A stretch of 64,000 nucleotides of DNA from Aeromonas tecta (GCF_000820185.1 NZ_CDCA01000025.1:124001-188000), one strand, 5' to 3'; positions 55,901-64,000 are shown, counted from the first letter of the stretch. Notes: generated from the letters alone by a model not told the origin. A program made the numbers and translations.

Positions 55901-57804
55901 ATCGGCTGCCCCTGTTCATCCAGGTTGAGGATCTGGAACGGCAGCGGCGCGCCCCCTTCCACCCGGTCTGCCACAAAGTCGGCCTTGAGGGCGGGCCACT
56001 GGCTCCCCGCCGGCCAGCCGTATTGGGTGAAGCCGCGATTGACCGCCCGACCACCGGGCTCGGCCAGCGACACCCGGTAGACCACTTCAAGTGGCCCCAA
56101 GGCGCTCAGGCTCTCGATCTCATCGGTCAACGCAATCACCCCCAGCCCCCGCTCATCCAGCGTCAGGGTGACGGGCTCCAGCGCCTTGGCCTGCTCGGTC
56201 AGCAACACGTCCCCCAGAGTAAACGCCTGCCACTGGGTAAAGGGCATGAGGGCGCGGCTGATTTTCACCTCCGCCTTGGCCTTGGTGCCGCTGGCGGGGG
56301 CGCCATAGAGATAATCCCCCTGCAGTGGCAAGGTCAGTGCATCCTTCGGGCTCTGCAGCTCCCCATCTGGCCCCGAACCCAGCTGCAGCTTGAGCCGCTC
56401 AGGCAGGAACTCTTCAATCAGGAAGGGCCACTCGAAGCGGCTGCCGGCGGCCGTTTTCAGGCTGATGCTCCAGCGACCAAGGGGCGCATCCTCTGGGAGC
56501 TTCAGGCCATAGTGGGCGGCGCCCAGATTGTCAGGCAGCAGCCGCTTTTGCTCGAGCAGCTGACCGTCCGGTTGTTTGACCTCCAGATCCACCGCCATGC
56601 CAGGCAGCAGCTGGCCATCCTGCCCCTTGAGCAGGATCTCGCTGTCGAGCCGCTCGCCGGGGCGATAGAGATCGCGCCCGCTAAACAGGTAAAGCTGCTG
56701 GGCCTGCCAGGGTTGGGTGCCCAAATCAAAGGAGGAAAGATCGAGGGCGGCGCCATCGAGGCGCAGCACCGCCAGATGCTTGCCCTGCTCGGCCAGCAGC
56801 AAACGGGCACCTTGTATCTGCTCGAAGCGACGATGACCCTGATCGTCGGAGCCTTGCACCTGCAGCCGGTTGCCCTTCTCATCGAGCAGGGAGAGCTGTA
56901 CCTCTTTAAGGGGCGAGGCGCTGGCCAGGGAACTGACAAACACCTCCAGCCGATCCGAATAGCGCCGGGCGGTGAGCCCCATGTCGCTCACCGCAAAGTA
57001 GGTGGTCTCCTTGCGCCAGTTGTAGTCACCAAGGGGGGACATCACCGCAAAATAGACGCCGGCCTCGGCCAGTTGCGGCTCCTTGACGTTGATGAGGCGC
57101 GTCTCGCGCCGATTGGGATCAAGCTCCAGTGCGTAGCGGCCCGTGAATACCCGCTTGGCTCGCGTGGTGACCTGCTCCAGATCCCAGTTGCCCATGCCGG
57201 CGCCGGGCCGGTATTCGGCGAGGAAACGCGGCAGATAGTCGGCATCAATCCTAAAGAAGTCGATGTTGACCTCATCCACGTTGACCGCGCTGATGGGCAG
57301 GCGCAGCTCCTGGCGCAGCGGCAGCACCATGCCGCTGGCGGCAAAGGAAGCGCCCGCCTCCAGCGGCCGGGTCTTGAGGGTCCAGTTTTGCGGTGCAGGG
57401 CCAAGGCCTGTCTTGAGGGTCACCTCATAGGATTTATTGGGCTCGACATTCGGGAAATAGAGGGTGCGACCATCCTCGGCCAGGATCCACTCCCCCTGCA
57501 CCTGCTTGCCTCCCTCGCTCACGCCGAGCCAGCTTTGCCAGCTGCGTCTGGGGGAGAGCGGCGCGGAGAACACCAGTGCCAACGCGGGAGCGTCTCTGTA
57601 CTGGCGGGCATTGGCCTGGCTCACCTCGGCCGGGGCTCCTGTCTCCTGCTCCGTGGTGGCGGCAGGCTCGGTCTGCGTCTTGTCCGAGGGTTCGGGGCCG
57701 CAGCCCGCCAGCATCACGCCAGCCAGCAACAAGGCCGATCCGTGGCGCAGCAGGCGGGGAAAACGAGGCACGGCGTTGAGCTCAAATAAGCGCATAGGTT
57801 TCAT
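52930..57804 (-). CDS. yfhM: Bacterial alpha-2-macroglobulin lipoprotein (YfhM/ECAM family)
   Basis: 1624 residues from the ATG at 57804; a further ATG nine nt downstream is possible. Lipobox LAGC after a signal sequence (LLRHGSALLLAGVMLAGC), so it is anchored in the periplasm. MG-type beta domains fill the first two thirds. The thioester motif C1160-L-E-Q sits in YPYACLEQTLSRAWP, ahead of a helical thioester domain and a C-terminal receptor-like beta domain. It probably traps foreign proteases that breach the outer membrane. Co-transcribed with pbpC, as in E. coli. Confidence 0.94.
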   Translation of the reverse strand: MKPMRLFELNAVPRFPRLLRHGSALLLAGVMLAGCGPEPSDKTQTEPAATTEQETGAPAEVSQANARQYRDAPALALVFSAPLSPRRSWQSWLGVSEGGKQVQGEWILAEDGRTLYFPNVEPNKSYEVTLKTGLGPAPQNWTLKTRPLEAGASFAASGMVLPLRQELRLPISAVNVDEVNIDFFRIDADYLPRFLAEYRPGAGMGNWDLEQVTTRAKRVFTGRYALELDPNRRETRLINVKEPQLAEAGVYFAVMSPLGDYNWRKETTYFAVSDMGLTARRYSDRLEVFVSSLASASPLKEVQLSLLDEKGNRLQVQGSDDQGHRRFEQIQGARLLLAEQGKHLAVLRLDGAALDLSSFDLGTQPWQAQQLYLFSGRDLYRPGERLDSEILLKGQDGQLLPGMAVDLEVKQPDGQLLEQKRLLPDNLGAAHYGLKLPEDAPLGRWSISLKTAAGSRFEWPFLIEEFLPERLKLQLGSGPDGELQSPKDALTLPLQGDYLYGAPASGTKAKAEVKISRALMPFTQWQAFTLGDVLLTEQAKALEPVTLTLDERGLGVIALTDEIESLSALGPLEVVYRVSLAEPGGRAVNRGFTQYGWPAGSQWPALKADFVADRVEGGAPLPFQILNLDEQGQPIADKVKVRLINEYRDYYWHYAGGEGWKYEFNAQPYLEQELSLQLDGKGPTTLSLPLAAGWYRLEVENSQGHQSSLRVEIGSYAWGGGGEQARPDKIAISLDKRAYQAGDKAKVTLVAPRAGKGLLLVEDGDGLRWWQRIELRAEGGELKTGRGTFEIPISPEWQRHDLHISAQIAAPDSDSVPVSQQKIQSLRAVGLVPLTLDREARRLPLSLNAPDKAVPLTRLEVAVSSLPNSQGRVVLAAVDRGVLNISDYKPLDPFDIFFGRKRFAQDLFDNYGQVIPPQDGKQARLSYGGDAPALKKGGALESRVEVAALWSGEVSFDGAGKAVIPLDLPNFNGELALMALAWNEQQVGQAERAVKVVAPLVAEIGWPRFGARGDETRALVQLRNMSGEDQTLTLSWTLSGGLQAGGELPTSLALKQGEESWLTLPLTVTGASGVARLQLAASGKGFAVSRDWSLPLRSPWPAETRQRYQMLAPEQQMSFAPGELAGLDGSNLQGLLSLSGTPPWDPAAQWQALAQYPYACLEQTLSRAWPYELTTAAEREAWSRGLPKTDKPLDEADLQRALMQRLQRLQLPSGGFGLWDGRSDEEQWLTAYAADYLLTRKEAGEPIPEAMLSLALMRLQNYLTDSQYGERWSSAPEHSRLAYQAYSAFVLARVGKAPLSALRLIWEQQADHARSGLPLLHLSLALSAMGDGQSAAKALTQALSVERGDDYLGDYGSPLRDGALELALLRQYKLAEGSWPELSAKLADILAHRQWLSTQERLALLRLAKVDPAVDWQARMVGAAGEQRLSGEASQQIGAPEALTATSISNEGKGTLYVQRTLIGYPEQAPVRVSQGMRVARSWFNADGKQLDPAKVRVGDLVVVRLNVASEQTVPDALLVEMLPAGFELENPALGNSIKLEELKIEGKPAWQSDWNDYLKHQEYRDDRYTAALDLSEGGNQQLVYLMRAVTPGRYQVPPTQVEDMYRPELRAVGQDIHEVIISE

Positions 57805-58310
57805 CCCGGGGTAAGTTCGCCGCTGCCGCGACACAATGGCCAATAGAATAAAGGATCCCGACCCATTAATACAAAATCACCACAACAGAATGAGTCTCTA
57901 CTCTTGCTGTATATTTCAGCATCTCTCTCTGCTTTGTGGCTTGAAAATAATACAACCCATTCGAAACACCTCTGTGGTCGTCCATTATATATGTGTCGAA
58001 TTCCTGCTGTTTTCTGAACCCAAGCTAAACTGGAAACAATAGTTCACTTGTGTGGTGCGGGCGGACTATTTATCCTCTACCACCGCCAAATCTGCGCAAT
58101 CAATCAAATAAATATCAAATAGTTAGCTCGCTTCTTTACAAGCCCATTGCCTGTGCCATAAATGAAGCACGGGCATGTTGCAATACCAAGGCGCACCCCA
58201 ATTTTTGAACTCAGGTTCATTTATTCCTGCGCGACTTTATTCCTGCTGGCCCGGCGTTCATGTCGGGCCAGCATCGTTGTGCGCTCATCACTTGTTGGAG
58301 TCATACCAGA
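57805..58310. other. Intergenic region upstream of the AI-2E-family gene, with a leader hairpin
   Basis: 506 bp, AT-rich in 57840-58130. A small open frame at 57836-58042 has neither a ribosome-binding site nor convincing composition and is not called. A 10-bp perfect inverted repeat TGCTGGCCCG / CGGGCCAGCA (58244-58253 with 58264-58273) lies about 40 nt before the next start and would form a stable hairpin in the mRNA leader. Confidence 0.5.
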
Positions 58311-59405
58311 ATGGAAAATAACGAACTCGCCGTAGTCGAAAAAAGACTGGTTACCCGATTCCTGGATATGTTTATCAAGTTCGGGCTTATCCTGGGCCTG
58401 GCATCCTTCTGCTTTACCGTGTTCTCTCCCTTCATGAACATGATGCTGTGGGCGCTGATCCTGGCGGTCACCCTCTACCCTCTCCATCAGCGTTTTGCCG
58501 CGCGTCTGGGGGGCAAACAGGGCCGTGCATCGACTCTGCTGGTGCTGCTGGGGATACTGCTGATTGTGGCGCCGACCGTGGCGATGGTCAGCTCACTCGG
58601 TGACAGCGTCAGCTCCCTGGTCGACAAGGTCGGCAACAACACCCTGACCATTCCGGCCCCCTCCGACAGCATCGCGGCCATCCCCCTGGTGGGCGAAAAA
58701 CTGCATGCCATCTGGCTGAAGGCCTCGACCGATCTGCCAAGCCTGGTCAAAAGCTATCAGCCGCAGCTCGGTGAGCTCGCCAAGCAGGTGGTCGGCATGC
58801 TGGCCAGCATGGGGGGTGGCCTGCTGGGCTTCGTCGCCTCCTTTATCGTCGCTGGCATCATCATGGCCTGGGGCGCGCCGGGCGCGGTCAGTGCCAGTCG
58901 CATCGCCGTGCGCTTCACCGATGAGAACAAGGGCATCGCCCTGGTCAAGCTGTGTACCAGCACCATCCGTGCGGTAGCCCAAGGGGTAATAGGCGTAGCC
59001 TTCATCCAGGCCTTGCTGGCGGGGATTATCATGTCCCTTGCCGGGATCCCGGCGGTCGGTATTTTCTTCGTACTGGCGCTGATCCTGGGGATCGCCCAGG
59101 TGCCCGTCATCCTGGTCACAGGCCCGGTCATCGCCTACATGTGGATGGCAGGGGATCACGGCACCCTGCTCAACATCATCTACTCTGTGCTGCTGGTCGT
59201 CGCCGGCATGGCGGACAACGTGCTCAAGCCGCTGCTGCTGGGCCGCGGAGTGGACGCTCCTATGCCGGTGGTGCTGCTCGGCGCCTTGGGCGGCATGGCA
59301 ACCAACGGCATCCTCGGCATGTTTATCGGTGCCACCCTGCTCTCCATCGGTTATCGCATCTTCATGGCCTGGGTCAACGAAGGTCAGCCCCACGTGGAAA
59401 AATAA
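58311..59405 (+). CDS. AI-2E family inner-membrane transporter
   Basis: 364 residues from the ATG at 58311 (TTGGAG 11 nt upstream). About eight membrane helices: two or three at the N-terminus, a soluble middle section (about 100-165), then a C-terminal membrane block with the family motifs TIRAVAQGVIGVAFIQALLAG, VVAGMADNVLKPLLLGRG and GMFIGATLLSIGYRIF. The family includes TqsA, PerM and YdiK; substrates differ, so export of AI-2 should not be assumed. It is followed after 4 bp by an efflux operon and is probably its first gene. Confidence 0.9.
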   Translation: MENNELAVVEKRLVTRFLDMFIKFGLILGLASFCFTVFSPFMNMMLWALILAVTLYPLHQRFAARLGGKQGRASTLLVLLGILLIVAPTVAMVSSLGDSVSSLVDKVGNNTLTIPAPSDSIAAIPLVGEKLHAIWLKASTDLPSLVKSYQPQLGELAKQVVGMLASMGGGLLGFVASFIVAGIIMAWGAPGAVSASRIAVRFTDENKGIALVKLCTSTIRAVAQGVIGVAFIQALLAGIIMSLAGIPAVGIFFVLALILGIAQVPVILVTGPVIAYMWMAGDHGTLLNIIYSVLLVVAGMADNVLKPLLLGRGVDAPMPVVLLGALGGMATNGILGMFIGATLLSIGYRIFMAWVNEGQPHVEK

Positions 59406-59409
59406 CCCT

Positions 59410-60924
59410 ATGGTCGTCGATCTTCACTTCATGCGCCCCCTGCTCACCGGGGGCGCATGCCTGTTTTTGGGCGCCTGCACAGTGCTGGGCCCCGAATACC
59501 AGACTCCTCAAGTCAAGGAGATGGCAGGCTGGCACAGCGCCAGCGAGGGCCAGCCCGCGGCATCAGCCACCGACTATCGCCAGTGGTGGCATCAACTCAA
59601 TGACCCCGTGCTCAGCGCCCTGGTCGAAGAGGCCATGCGTAAAAACCCGGATGTGCGGATCGCGGGGCTTCGGATCCTGGAGGCCCAGGCCCAGCTCGGC
59701 ATCGCCGAGAGCCTGCTCGGGCCACAAGCCACAGTCGGCACCGGAGAGTTTTTGCAGGCCGGTCAGACTCGCAACAGCCATAGCACCTCGGGCAGCAGCT
59801 ATGGCGCCGGCTTCAATCTCGGCTGGGAGCTCGATTTTTGGGGCAAGTTCCAGCGCGGGGTCGAGTCGGCGGATGCCAACTACTTCGCCACCCTGGCGCA
59901 ATACGACGATGTGCAGGTGCTGATGGCCGCTCAGGTGGCCCAGCTCTATGTGAGCATCAGAACCGTCGAGGCCAGGCTGCAAATCGCCCATGAGAACGCC
60001 CGCATCCAGCAACGTAGCCTGGAGATCACCGAGCGGCTGTTCAAGAGCGGCAACAGCGCCGAACTGGATGTGCAGCAGGCCAAGACGCAATATCTGGGCA
60101 CCCTCTCCGGCATACCGCAGCTCGAGACCAGCTTGCGCCAGAGCCAGAATGCCCTCTCCACCCTGCTGGCAAGAACCCCAGGCCCCTTGCCCGAGATGAT
60201 GGCCAGTACCGGCAAGATCCCCCAGGGCAGGCTCGCCCTGGTCGCCGAGATGCCGGCCGACTTACTGCGCCGTCGCCCCGACGTGCGGGTCGCGGAGCGG
60301 CAACTGGCCGCCCAATCGGCCTTGATCGGGGTGGCCGAGAGCGATCTCTACCCCTCCATTACGCTGCTTGGCACCTTAGGCGTCAGTGCCACCAGTGGCA
60401 GCAGCGAGACCTTCTCCTGGGCCGTCGGGCCATCTATTAGTTGGAACCTGCTGGATCAGGGCCGGCTCGGCAACCAGATCCTGGTGCAAGATGCCCGCTT
60501 CCAGCAGTTGCACGAACGCTACCGCGACACCGTCTTCAAGGCCGCGCGCGAGGTAGACGATGCCTCTGTGGCCTATGCCAACGGCCAGGACGAGATAGCC
60601 CTGCTGACCCAAACCGGCGAGGCGGCCCGCCGCTCCCTCGATATCGCCAACACTCAATACCGTGAAGGGATGGCCGACTTCCAGCGGGTGCTCGACTCCC
60701 AGCGCGCCCTGTTCAACCAGCAGGAGCGCCTGGTCAATAGCCACGGCGCCCAGATGCGCGACCTCATCACACTCTACAAGGCGTTGGGTGGCGGCTGGGA
60801 ACAGGGACGCTCACGCCCCCTGGTGACCCCGGAGGTCGAAGCCCAGTTACGTACCCGCGCCGAGTGGGCCCCTCTGCTCGACGCCACCCGCCCTCAGCCC
60901 CAGAAGGTAATTTCACATGACTGA
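59410..60924 (+). CDS. Outer-membrane factor lipoprotein of a tripartite efflux system (NodT/OprM type)
   Basis: 504 residues from the ATG at 59410; an ATG at 59431 is an alternative. A lipobox (LFLGAC) directs lipidation. Two OEP repeats follow: the first ends near ALSTLLARTPGPLPE, the second begins LRRRPDVRVAERQLAAQSALIGVAESDLYPS. This trimeric beta-barrel/alpha-tunnel would connect the adaptor encoded next to the outside. Overlaps the adaptor gene by 8 bp. Confidence 0.93.
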   Translation: MVVDLHFMRPLLTGGACLFLGACTVLGPEYQTPQVKEMAGWHSASEGQPAASATDYRQWWHQLNDPVLSALVEEAMRKNPDVRIAGLRILEAQAQLGIAESLLGPQATVGTGEFLQAGQTRNSHSTSGSSYGAGFNLGWELDFWGKFQRGVESADANYFATLAQYDDVQVLMAAQVAQLYVSIRTVEARLQIAHENARIQQRSLEITERLFKSGNSAELDVQQAKTQYLGTLSGIPQLETSLRQSQNALSTLLARTPGPLPEMMASTGKIPQGRLALVAEMPADLLRRRPDVRVAERQLAAQSALIGVAESDLYPSITLLGTLGVSATSGSSETFSWAVGPSISWNLLDQGRLGNQILVQDARFQQLHERYRDTVFKAAREVDDASVAYANGQDEIALLTQTGEAARRSLDIANTQYREGMADFQRVLDSQRALFNQQERLVNSHGAQMRDLITLYKALGGGWEQGRSRPLVTPEVEAQLRTRAEWAPLLDATRPQPQKVISHD

Positions 60925-62011
60925 CAAGACAGCCTCTCCCGGCCAGGCCAGCCGCCGTGCCACCCTTGGGCTGCTGGGGCTGATCGCCGCGCTGCTTGGC
61001 TGGTATCTGCTCGCCGACCGGCTGACCCCTTACAGCTCCCAGGCCCGGGTGGAGGCCTTCGTGGTCCCCGTCGCCGCCGAGGTTGCCGGCCAGATCAAAC
61101 GGGTCTATGTGCGCGATAACCAGGACGTCGAAGCCGGTGCGCCGCTGTTTGAGATCGATCCCGAGCCCTATGATATCGCCCTGGCCAAGGCACGATCTGA
61201 CTATCAGACTGTGCTGAGCGGCGTCAAAGCAGGCAATGAAGGGGTCAAGGCTGCCGAGGCAGGGCTGCAAGCCATGCGCGCCGCCTATGACAATGCCGCC
61301 AAGGATGCGGCCCGCCAGGAGCGTCTCTACCGCGAAGATCCGGGCGCCATCTCGGTGCGCCGGTTGGAAGTAGCCCAGGCCACCCGCGAGACGGCCAAGA
61401 GCCAGGTGGCGGCGGCCGAAGCCGACGTGCGCCGCGCCATCGAGGCTGCTGGCGTGAACGGTGACAACAATTCCCAGTTGCTCAGTGCCCGCTCGGCTGT
61501 GCACAAGGCCGAGCTGGATCGCAACAACACCCAAGTGGTGGCGCCCGGTCGCGGTCTCATCACGGATCTCAGTACGGATAGTGGCCAGTTTATCGGCGCC
61601 GGTACCCCCGCCATGACCCTGATCGCCATCCACGACGTCTGGGTGTCGGCGGACTTGACCGAGAACAACCTGGGCAACCTGCAGCCCGGCGACCGGGTCG
61701 CCATCCTGCTCGACAGCCTGCCCGGCCAACTGTTCGAAGGAGAGGTGCGCAGCATCGGCTATGGGGTGAGTGACGGCAAGAGTCAACCCGCCGGCGCCCT
61801 GCCAACCGTGGACAACAACCGTGACTGGCTGCGCCAGGCTCAGCGCTTCCCGGTCAAGATTGCCTTCAAGACCAATGACTTTCCCCCTGTGGGGGCGTTG
61901 CGAGTCGGTGGTCAGGCCGACGTATTGGTCTACGCGGACGACAACGGGCTGATGAACCTGCTGGGGGCGCTCTACATCCGCCTGATGAGTCTCTGCTCCT
62001 TTATCTATTGA
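60917..62011 (+). CDS. HlyD/EmrA-type periplasmic adaptor protein
   Basis: 364 residues. One N-terminal membrane anchor (LGLLGLIAALLGWYLLA), lipoyl half-motif (AAEVAGQIKRVYVRDNQDVEAGAPLFEID), coiled-coil hairpin (about 90-185), second lipoyl half (VVAPGRGLITDLSTDSGQFIGAG), and a beta-barrel (LTENNLGNLQPGDRVAI). It resembles the AaeA/EmrA group that partners with FUSC-like or MFS permeases. Overlaps the OMF gene by 8 bp; the membrane component follows after 8 bp. Confidence 0.93.
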   Translation: MTDKTASPGQASRRATLGLLGLIAALLGWYLLADRLTPYSSQARVEAFVVPVAAEVAGQIKRVYVRDNQDVEAGAPLFEIDPEPYDIALAKARSDYQTVLSGVKAGNEGVKAAEAGLQAMRAAYDNAAKDAARQERLYREDPGAISVRRLEVAQATRETAKSQVAAAEADVRRAIEAAGVNGDNNSQLLSARSAVHKAELDRNNTQVVAPGRGLITDLSTDSGQFIGAGTPAMTLIAIHDVWVSADLTENNLGNLQPGDRVAILLDSLPGQLFEGEVRSIGYGVSDGKSQPAGALPTVDNNRDWLRQAQRFPVKIAFKTNDFPPVGALRVGGQADVLVYADDNGLMNLLGALYIRLMSLCSFIY

Positions 62012-62019
62012 GGCACCAT

Positions 62020-63048
62020 ATGCATAACGCAGACAGGGCTGTGCTTCGCATCGGCACCGGCATCGCCCTCGCGACGGGGATCTGCTACGGGCTGGCGCTG
62101 CCGATGCCTCACCTCGGCGTCATCATGGCCTGGGTGGTGCTGTGTAAACCCGGCGAGCCTTTGGGGCTGAAGAAGGGGCTGGCTGGGGGTCTGCTGCTGA
62201 TGGGGATGATGATAGGGGGCGTGCTGCTGGTCCCCCTGCTGACTCACTATGCCCTGGCGACCGTGCTGCTGGTCGCCCTGCTGCTCTATGTCCTGATGCA
62301 ACAGGCCATGGCGGGCAAGGGGGCGGCGGCCATGCTGCTCATCATGGCCATCACGGTGATCCCGGTGGCCGGCCTCATCGAGCAGGCATTGGCCATCGCC
62401 ATCGCCCAGATGATGGCGCTGGGGATCTTGGTCGGCACCCTGGTCAACCGGCTGGCCCATGCCCTGTTTCCGCCCCAGCCGGTCGCGGGCACGGCCAGCA
62501 AACCGGTGCCTCAGCCCCCCGAACACCCCAAGCGCCTGGCGCTGCGCGCCGTGGTCATCGTCTTGCCGGTCTGGTTGCTGGCACTCGGCAATCCGGCTTT
62601 CTATATTCCTGCCGTGATGAAGACGGTGGCGCTGGGTCAGCAAAGCACGTCTCTGAACGCTCGGGAGACGGGACGGGAACTGGTGCTGTCGACCCTGATG
62701 GGGGCCTTGCTGGCGTTTGTACTCTGGCTCGGACTCAGCCTCTGGCCCTCCTTACTGATGCTGGTATTGATGCTGGGCCTAATGACGCTCTGGCTGGCGC
62801 GAAGACTGATCCGGCTGGTGCCGGGGCGCTTTCCCCCCTCGTTCTGGAGCAACGCCTGGATCACCGCGCTCATCCTGTTCGGCCCGGCGATCGAGGACAG
62901 CGCCACCGGCAAGGACGTCTGGCTGGCCGCCGCGATGCGCTGTGGCCTCTATCTGTTGGTGGCTGGCTACGGCTGGTTCTGTATCTGGGTGCTCGAGCAG
63001 TGGTGGCCTGTGGGCCGGCCATTGGCAGAAGCACCGGTAGGAGACTGA
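62020..63048 (+). CDS. DUF2955 (FUSC-like) inner-membrane component of the efflux system
   Basis: 342 residues from the ATG at 62020 (GAGGCACCAT upstream). Two bundles of hydrophobic helices separated by a soluble stretch (FPPQPVAGTASKPVPQPPEHPK, shown only in part), a layout like YccS/AaeB aromatic-acid exporters but shorter. Its place directly after the HlyD adaptor makes it the likely permease. Substrate unknown. The channel-like gene starts 1 bp after its stop. Confidence 0.85.
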   Translation: MHNADRAVLRIGTGIALATGICYGLALPMPHLGVIMAWVVLCKPGEPLGLKKGLAGGLLLMGMMIGGVLLVPLLTHYALATVLLVALLLYVLMQQAMAGKGAAAMLLIMAITVIPVAGLIEQALAIAIAQMMALGILVGTLVNRLAHALFPPQPVAGTASKPVPQPPEHPKRLALRAVVIVLPVWLLALGNPAFYIPAVMKTVALGQQSTSLNARETGRELVLSTLMGALLAFVLWLGLSLWPSLLMLVLMLGLMTLWLARRLIRLVPGRFPPSFWSNAWITALILFGPAIEDSATGKDVWLAAAMRCGLYLLVAGYGWFCIWVLEQWWPVGRPLAEAPVGD

Positions 63049-63049
63049 T

Positions 63050-63469
63050 ATGTTTTCCATTTTTCTGGTCGGCATCCCAGTGATCCTGACCAACATGCTG
63101 TTGCAATCCCTGGTGTCCGTCTGGTGCATCCGTTTCTACATCAAACGATTTGGTGAGCGAGAAGGCATCCTGGCGGGGGTGCTGGCGCTGTTTGGCATCA
63201 TCACACTGGTGATGCTGGGCAACCTGGCTCAGATTGCGATCTGGGGGGCACTGTTTCTCTGGCTGGGGGAGTTCGCCACTCTGCAGGAGGCCATCTATCA
63301 CTCGGGGGTCAACTTCGCCACCCTGGGCTATGGCGACATCGTCATGAGCACGCAGTGGAAGCTGCTGGGGCCGCTCGAGGCAGTCAACGGCGCCCTGATG
63401 ATAGGCCTGTCCGGCGCCTGCATGCTGGCCGTGTTGCAGCACCACATTCGCAAGCAGCTGCCCGGCTAG
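63050..63469 (+). CDS. Small two-helix potassium-channel-like protein (Ion_trans_2)
   Basis: 139 residues. N-terminal hydrophobic helices, then a pore loop FATLGYGDIVMS, a form of the potassium selectivity filter T-x-GYGD, followed by a final helix (GALMIGLSGACMLAVL). No RCK or cyclic-nucleotide domain is attached. The gene lies 1 bp behind the DUF2955 permease, so it is almost surely co-transcribed with the pump. A tetrameric potassium channel is likely; its link to efflux is inferred. Confidence 0.85.
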   Translation: MFSIFLVGIPVILTNMLLQSLVSVWCIRFYIKRFGEREGILAGVLALFGIITLVMLGNLAQIAIWGALFLWLGEFATLQEAIYHSGVNFATLGYGDIVMSTQWKLLGPLEAVNGALMIGLSGACMLAVLQHHIRKQLPG

Positions 63470-63627
63470 CCAATCCGCTTGCCACAAAGCTGGATGGCTA
63501 GCGTCACCGGCGTCACCCGCCTGCTAGCATAAAATGCGGCTACATTGGCTCTTAACGAAATGTTGTTTGGGCCGATTTTGCAGTATTCTTGCCCGCAGAC
63601 AATTGCCCAACAGGATAGTGCCCGTTC

Positions 63628-64000
63628 ATGTCGTCTACCGCGCTCAGTCACCTCCCCTCTGCCAGCCAGGCGCCGCTGTTTTTTCGCCTGGACACGCGCA
63701 GCCAACGGCTGGTCGCCCTGACCGATGTGATGCAGACCCCGTTGCACTGGCTCGATGAGCCCCGTGTGGCCTGGCCGGCCCAGTTGCCGGATGCCCTGCG
63801 CCAGCCCATAGAGCAGCGGCTCGCCAGCGGCCAGGGGGGCAAGCTGCTGCTGCGCTTCGCCGAGAAGCTTTGGCACATCTCGCTCTCCCACGAGCAAGAC
63901 GCCTTCTGGCTCATCTGCCTGCAGACCCTGCGCCAGGAGAGTGCGGCCAACCTGTCATTACAGTTGCCGCGCCTCAGCCAGATGGCCAGCCAGCAGCAGT
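63628..64000 (+). CDS. Unidentified protein, 3' end outside window
   Basis: The ATG at 63628 opens a frame that runs to the last base (124 codons visible). It begins MSSTALSHLPSASQAPLFFR and continues RLVALTDVMQTPLHWLDEP. High-GC third positions suggest it is real. There is no signal peptide or membrane segment in the visible part. Family not recognised; the C-terminal part could change this. Confidence 0.6.
   Translation, partial: MSSTALSHLPSASQAPLFFRLDTRSQRLVALTDVMQTPLHWLDEPRVAWPAQLPDALRQPIEQRLASGQGGKLLLRFAEKLWHISLSHEQDAFWLICLQTLRQESAANLSLQLPRLSQMASQQQ

Noticed and set aside
55687..57789. 700-codon open frame on the plus strand inside yfhM
   Set aside because: Antisense shadow in high-GC DNA; no recognisable motifs, while the minus strand encodes a complete alpha-2-macroglobulin.
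57836..58042. 68-codon open frame in the spacer upstream of the AI-2E-family gene
   Set aside because: AT-rich intergenic sequence, no ribosome-binding site, overlaps the yfhM promoter region, no motif.

Overview
The window is a stretch of chromosome from a motile gammaproteobacterium. The best match is Aeromonas, judged from high GC, a polar-flagellin locus in the order flagellins-flaG-fliD-fliS-fliT-like-maf next to a pseudaminic-acid (flm/pse) operon, a complete rsxABCDGE-nth run, and a mtnN-cobD-btuF run. I see no insertion sequences, prophage, CRISPR array, rRNA or tRNA. Both ends cut genes: a yibH-like HlyD gene at the left edge and an unidentified ORF at the right edge.

Layout. 1-9.8 kb is housekeeping: yibH-like, radD, dacB, grxA, a DUF1653 protein, alaA and fabV, then an AT-richer orphan gene with its own promoter and terminator, then a DUF4124 secreted protein. 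9.9-13.6 kb holds a GH3 glucosidase lipoprotein divergent from an AraC-type regulator, with a 35-nt perfect palindrome between them. 14-15.6 kb has a soluble PAS-PAS-MCP receptor resembling BdlA. 15.9-22.7 kb is the Rsx/Rnf electron-transport operon followed by nth; rsxC carries a long tandem repeat in its C-terminal tail. 22.8-26.5 kb has gloA, preceded by a short duplicated start, then a membrane chemoreceptor and a ZIP metal transporter followed by a duplicated fragment of its own 3' end. 26.6-29.1 kb is the overlapping mtnN-cobD/cbiB-btuF run.

29.2-46.3 kb is the centrepiece, a flagellin-glycosylation locus. A forward operon behind a good sigma-54 promoter encodes the six Pse steps (PseB, PseC, an SpsF-type CMP transferase, PseG, PseH, PseI), with an aldo/keto reductase, a class III aminotransferase and a methyltransferase added. 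A convergent block encodes three tandem 299-residue flagellins, FlaG, FliD, FliS, a FliT-like chaperone and the Maf glycosyltransferase. Each flagellin gene has its own sigma-28-type promoter. Two of them share a 180-nt leader with nested inverted repeats. The simplest reading is that the operon makes a CMP-nonulosonate, possibly a modified one, which Maf transfers to the flagellins before export.

46.6-57.8 kb is yadS, a small secreted protein, thiI, a DUF6236-like protein, and the pbpC-yfhM pair (PBP1C and bacterial alpha-2-macroglobulin). 58.3-63.5 kb is an AI-2E-family membrane protein followed by an efflux operon: outer-membrane factor lipoprotein, HlyD adaptor, DUF2955 membrane protein and a small potassium-channel-like protein.

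All functional calls rest on reading protein sequences and remembered family features; no database search was run. Start codons were moved inward where family length, a Shine-Dalgarno site or an ATGA overlap favoured it.
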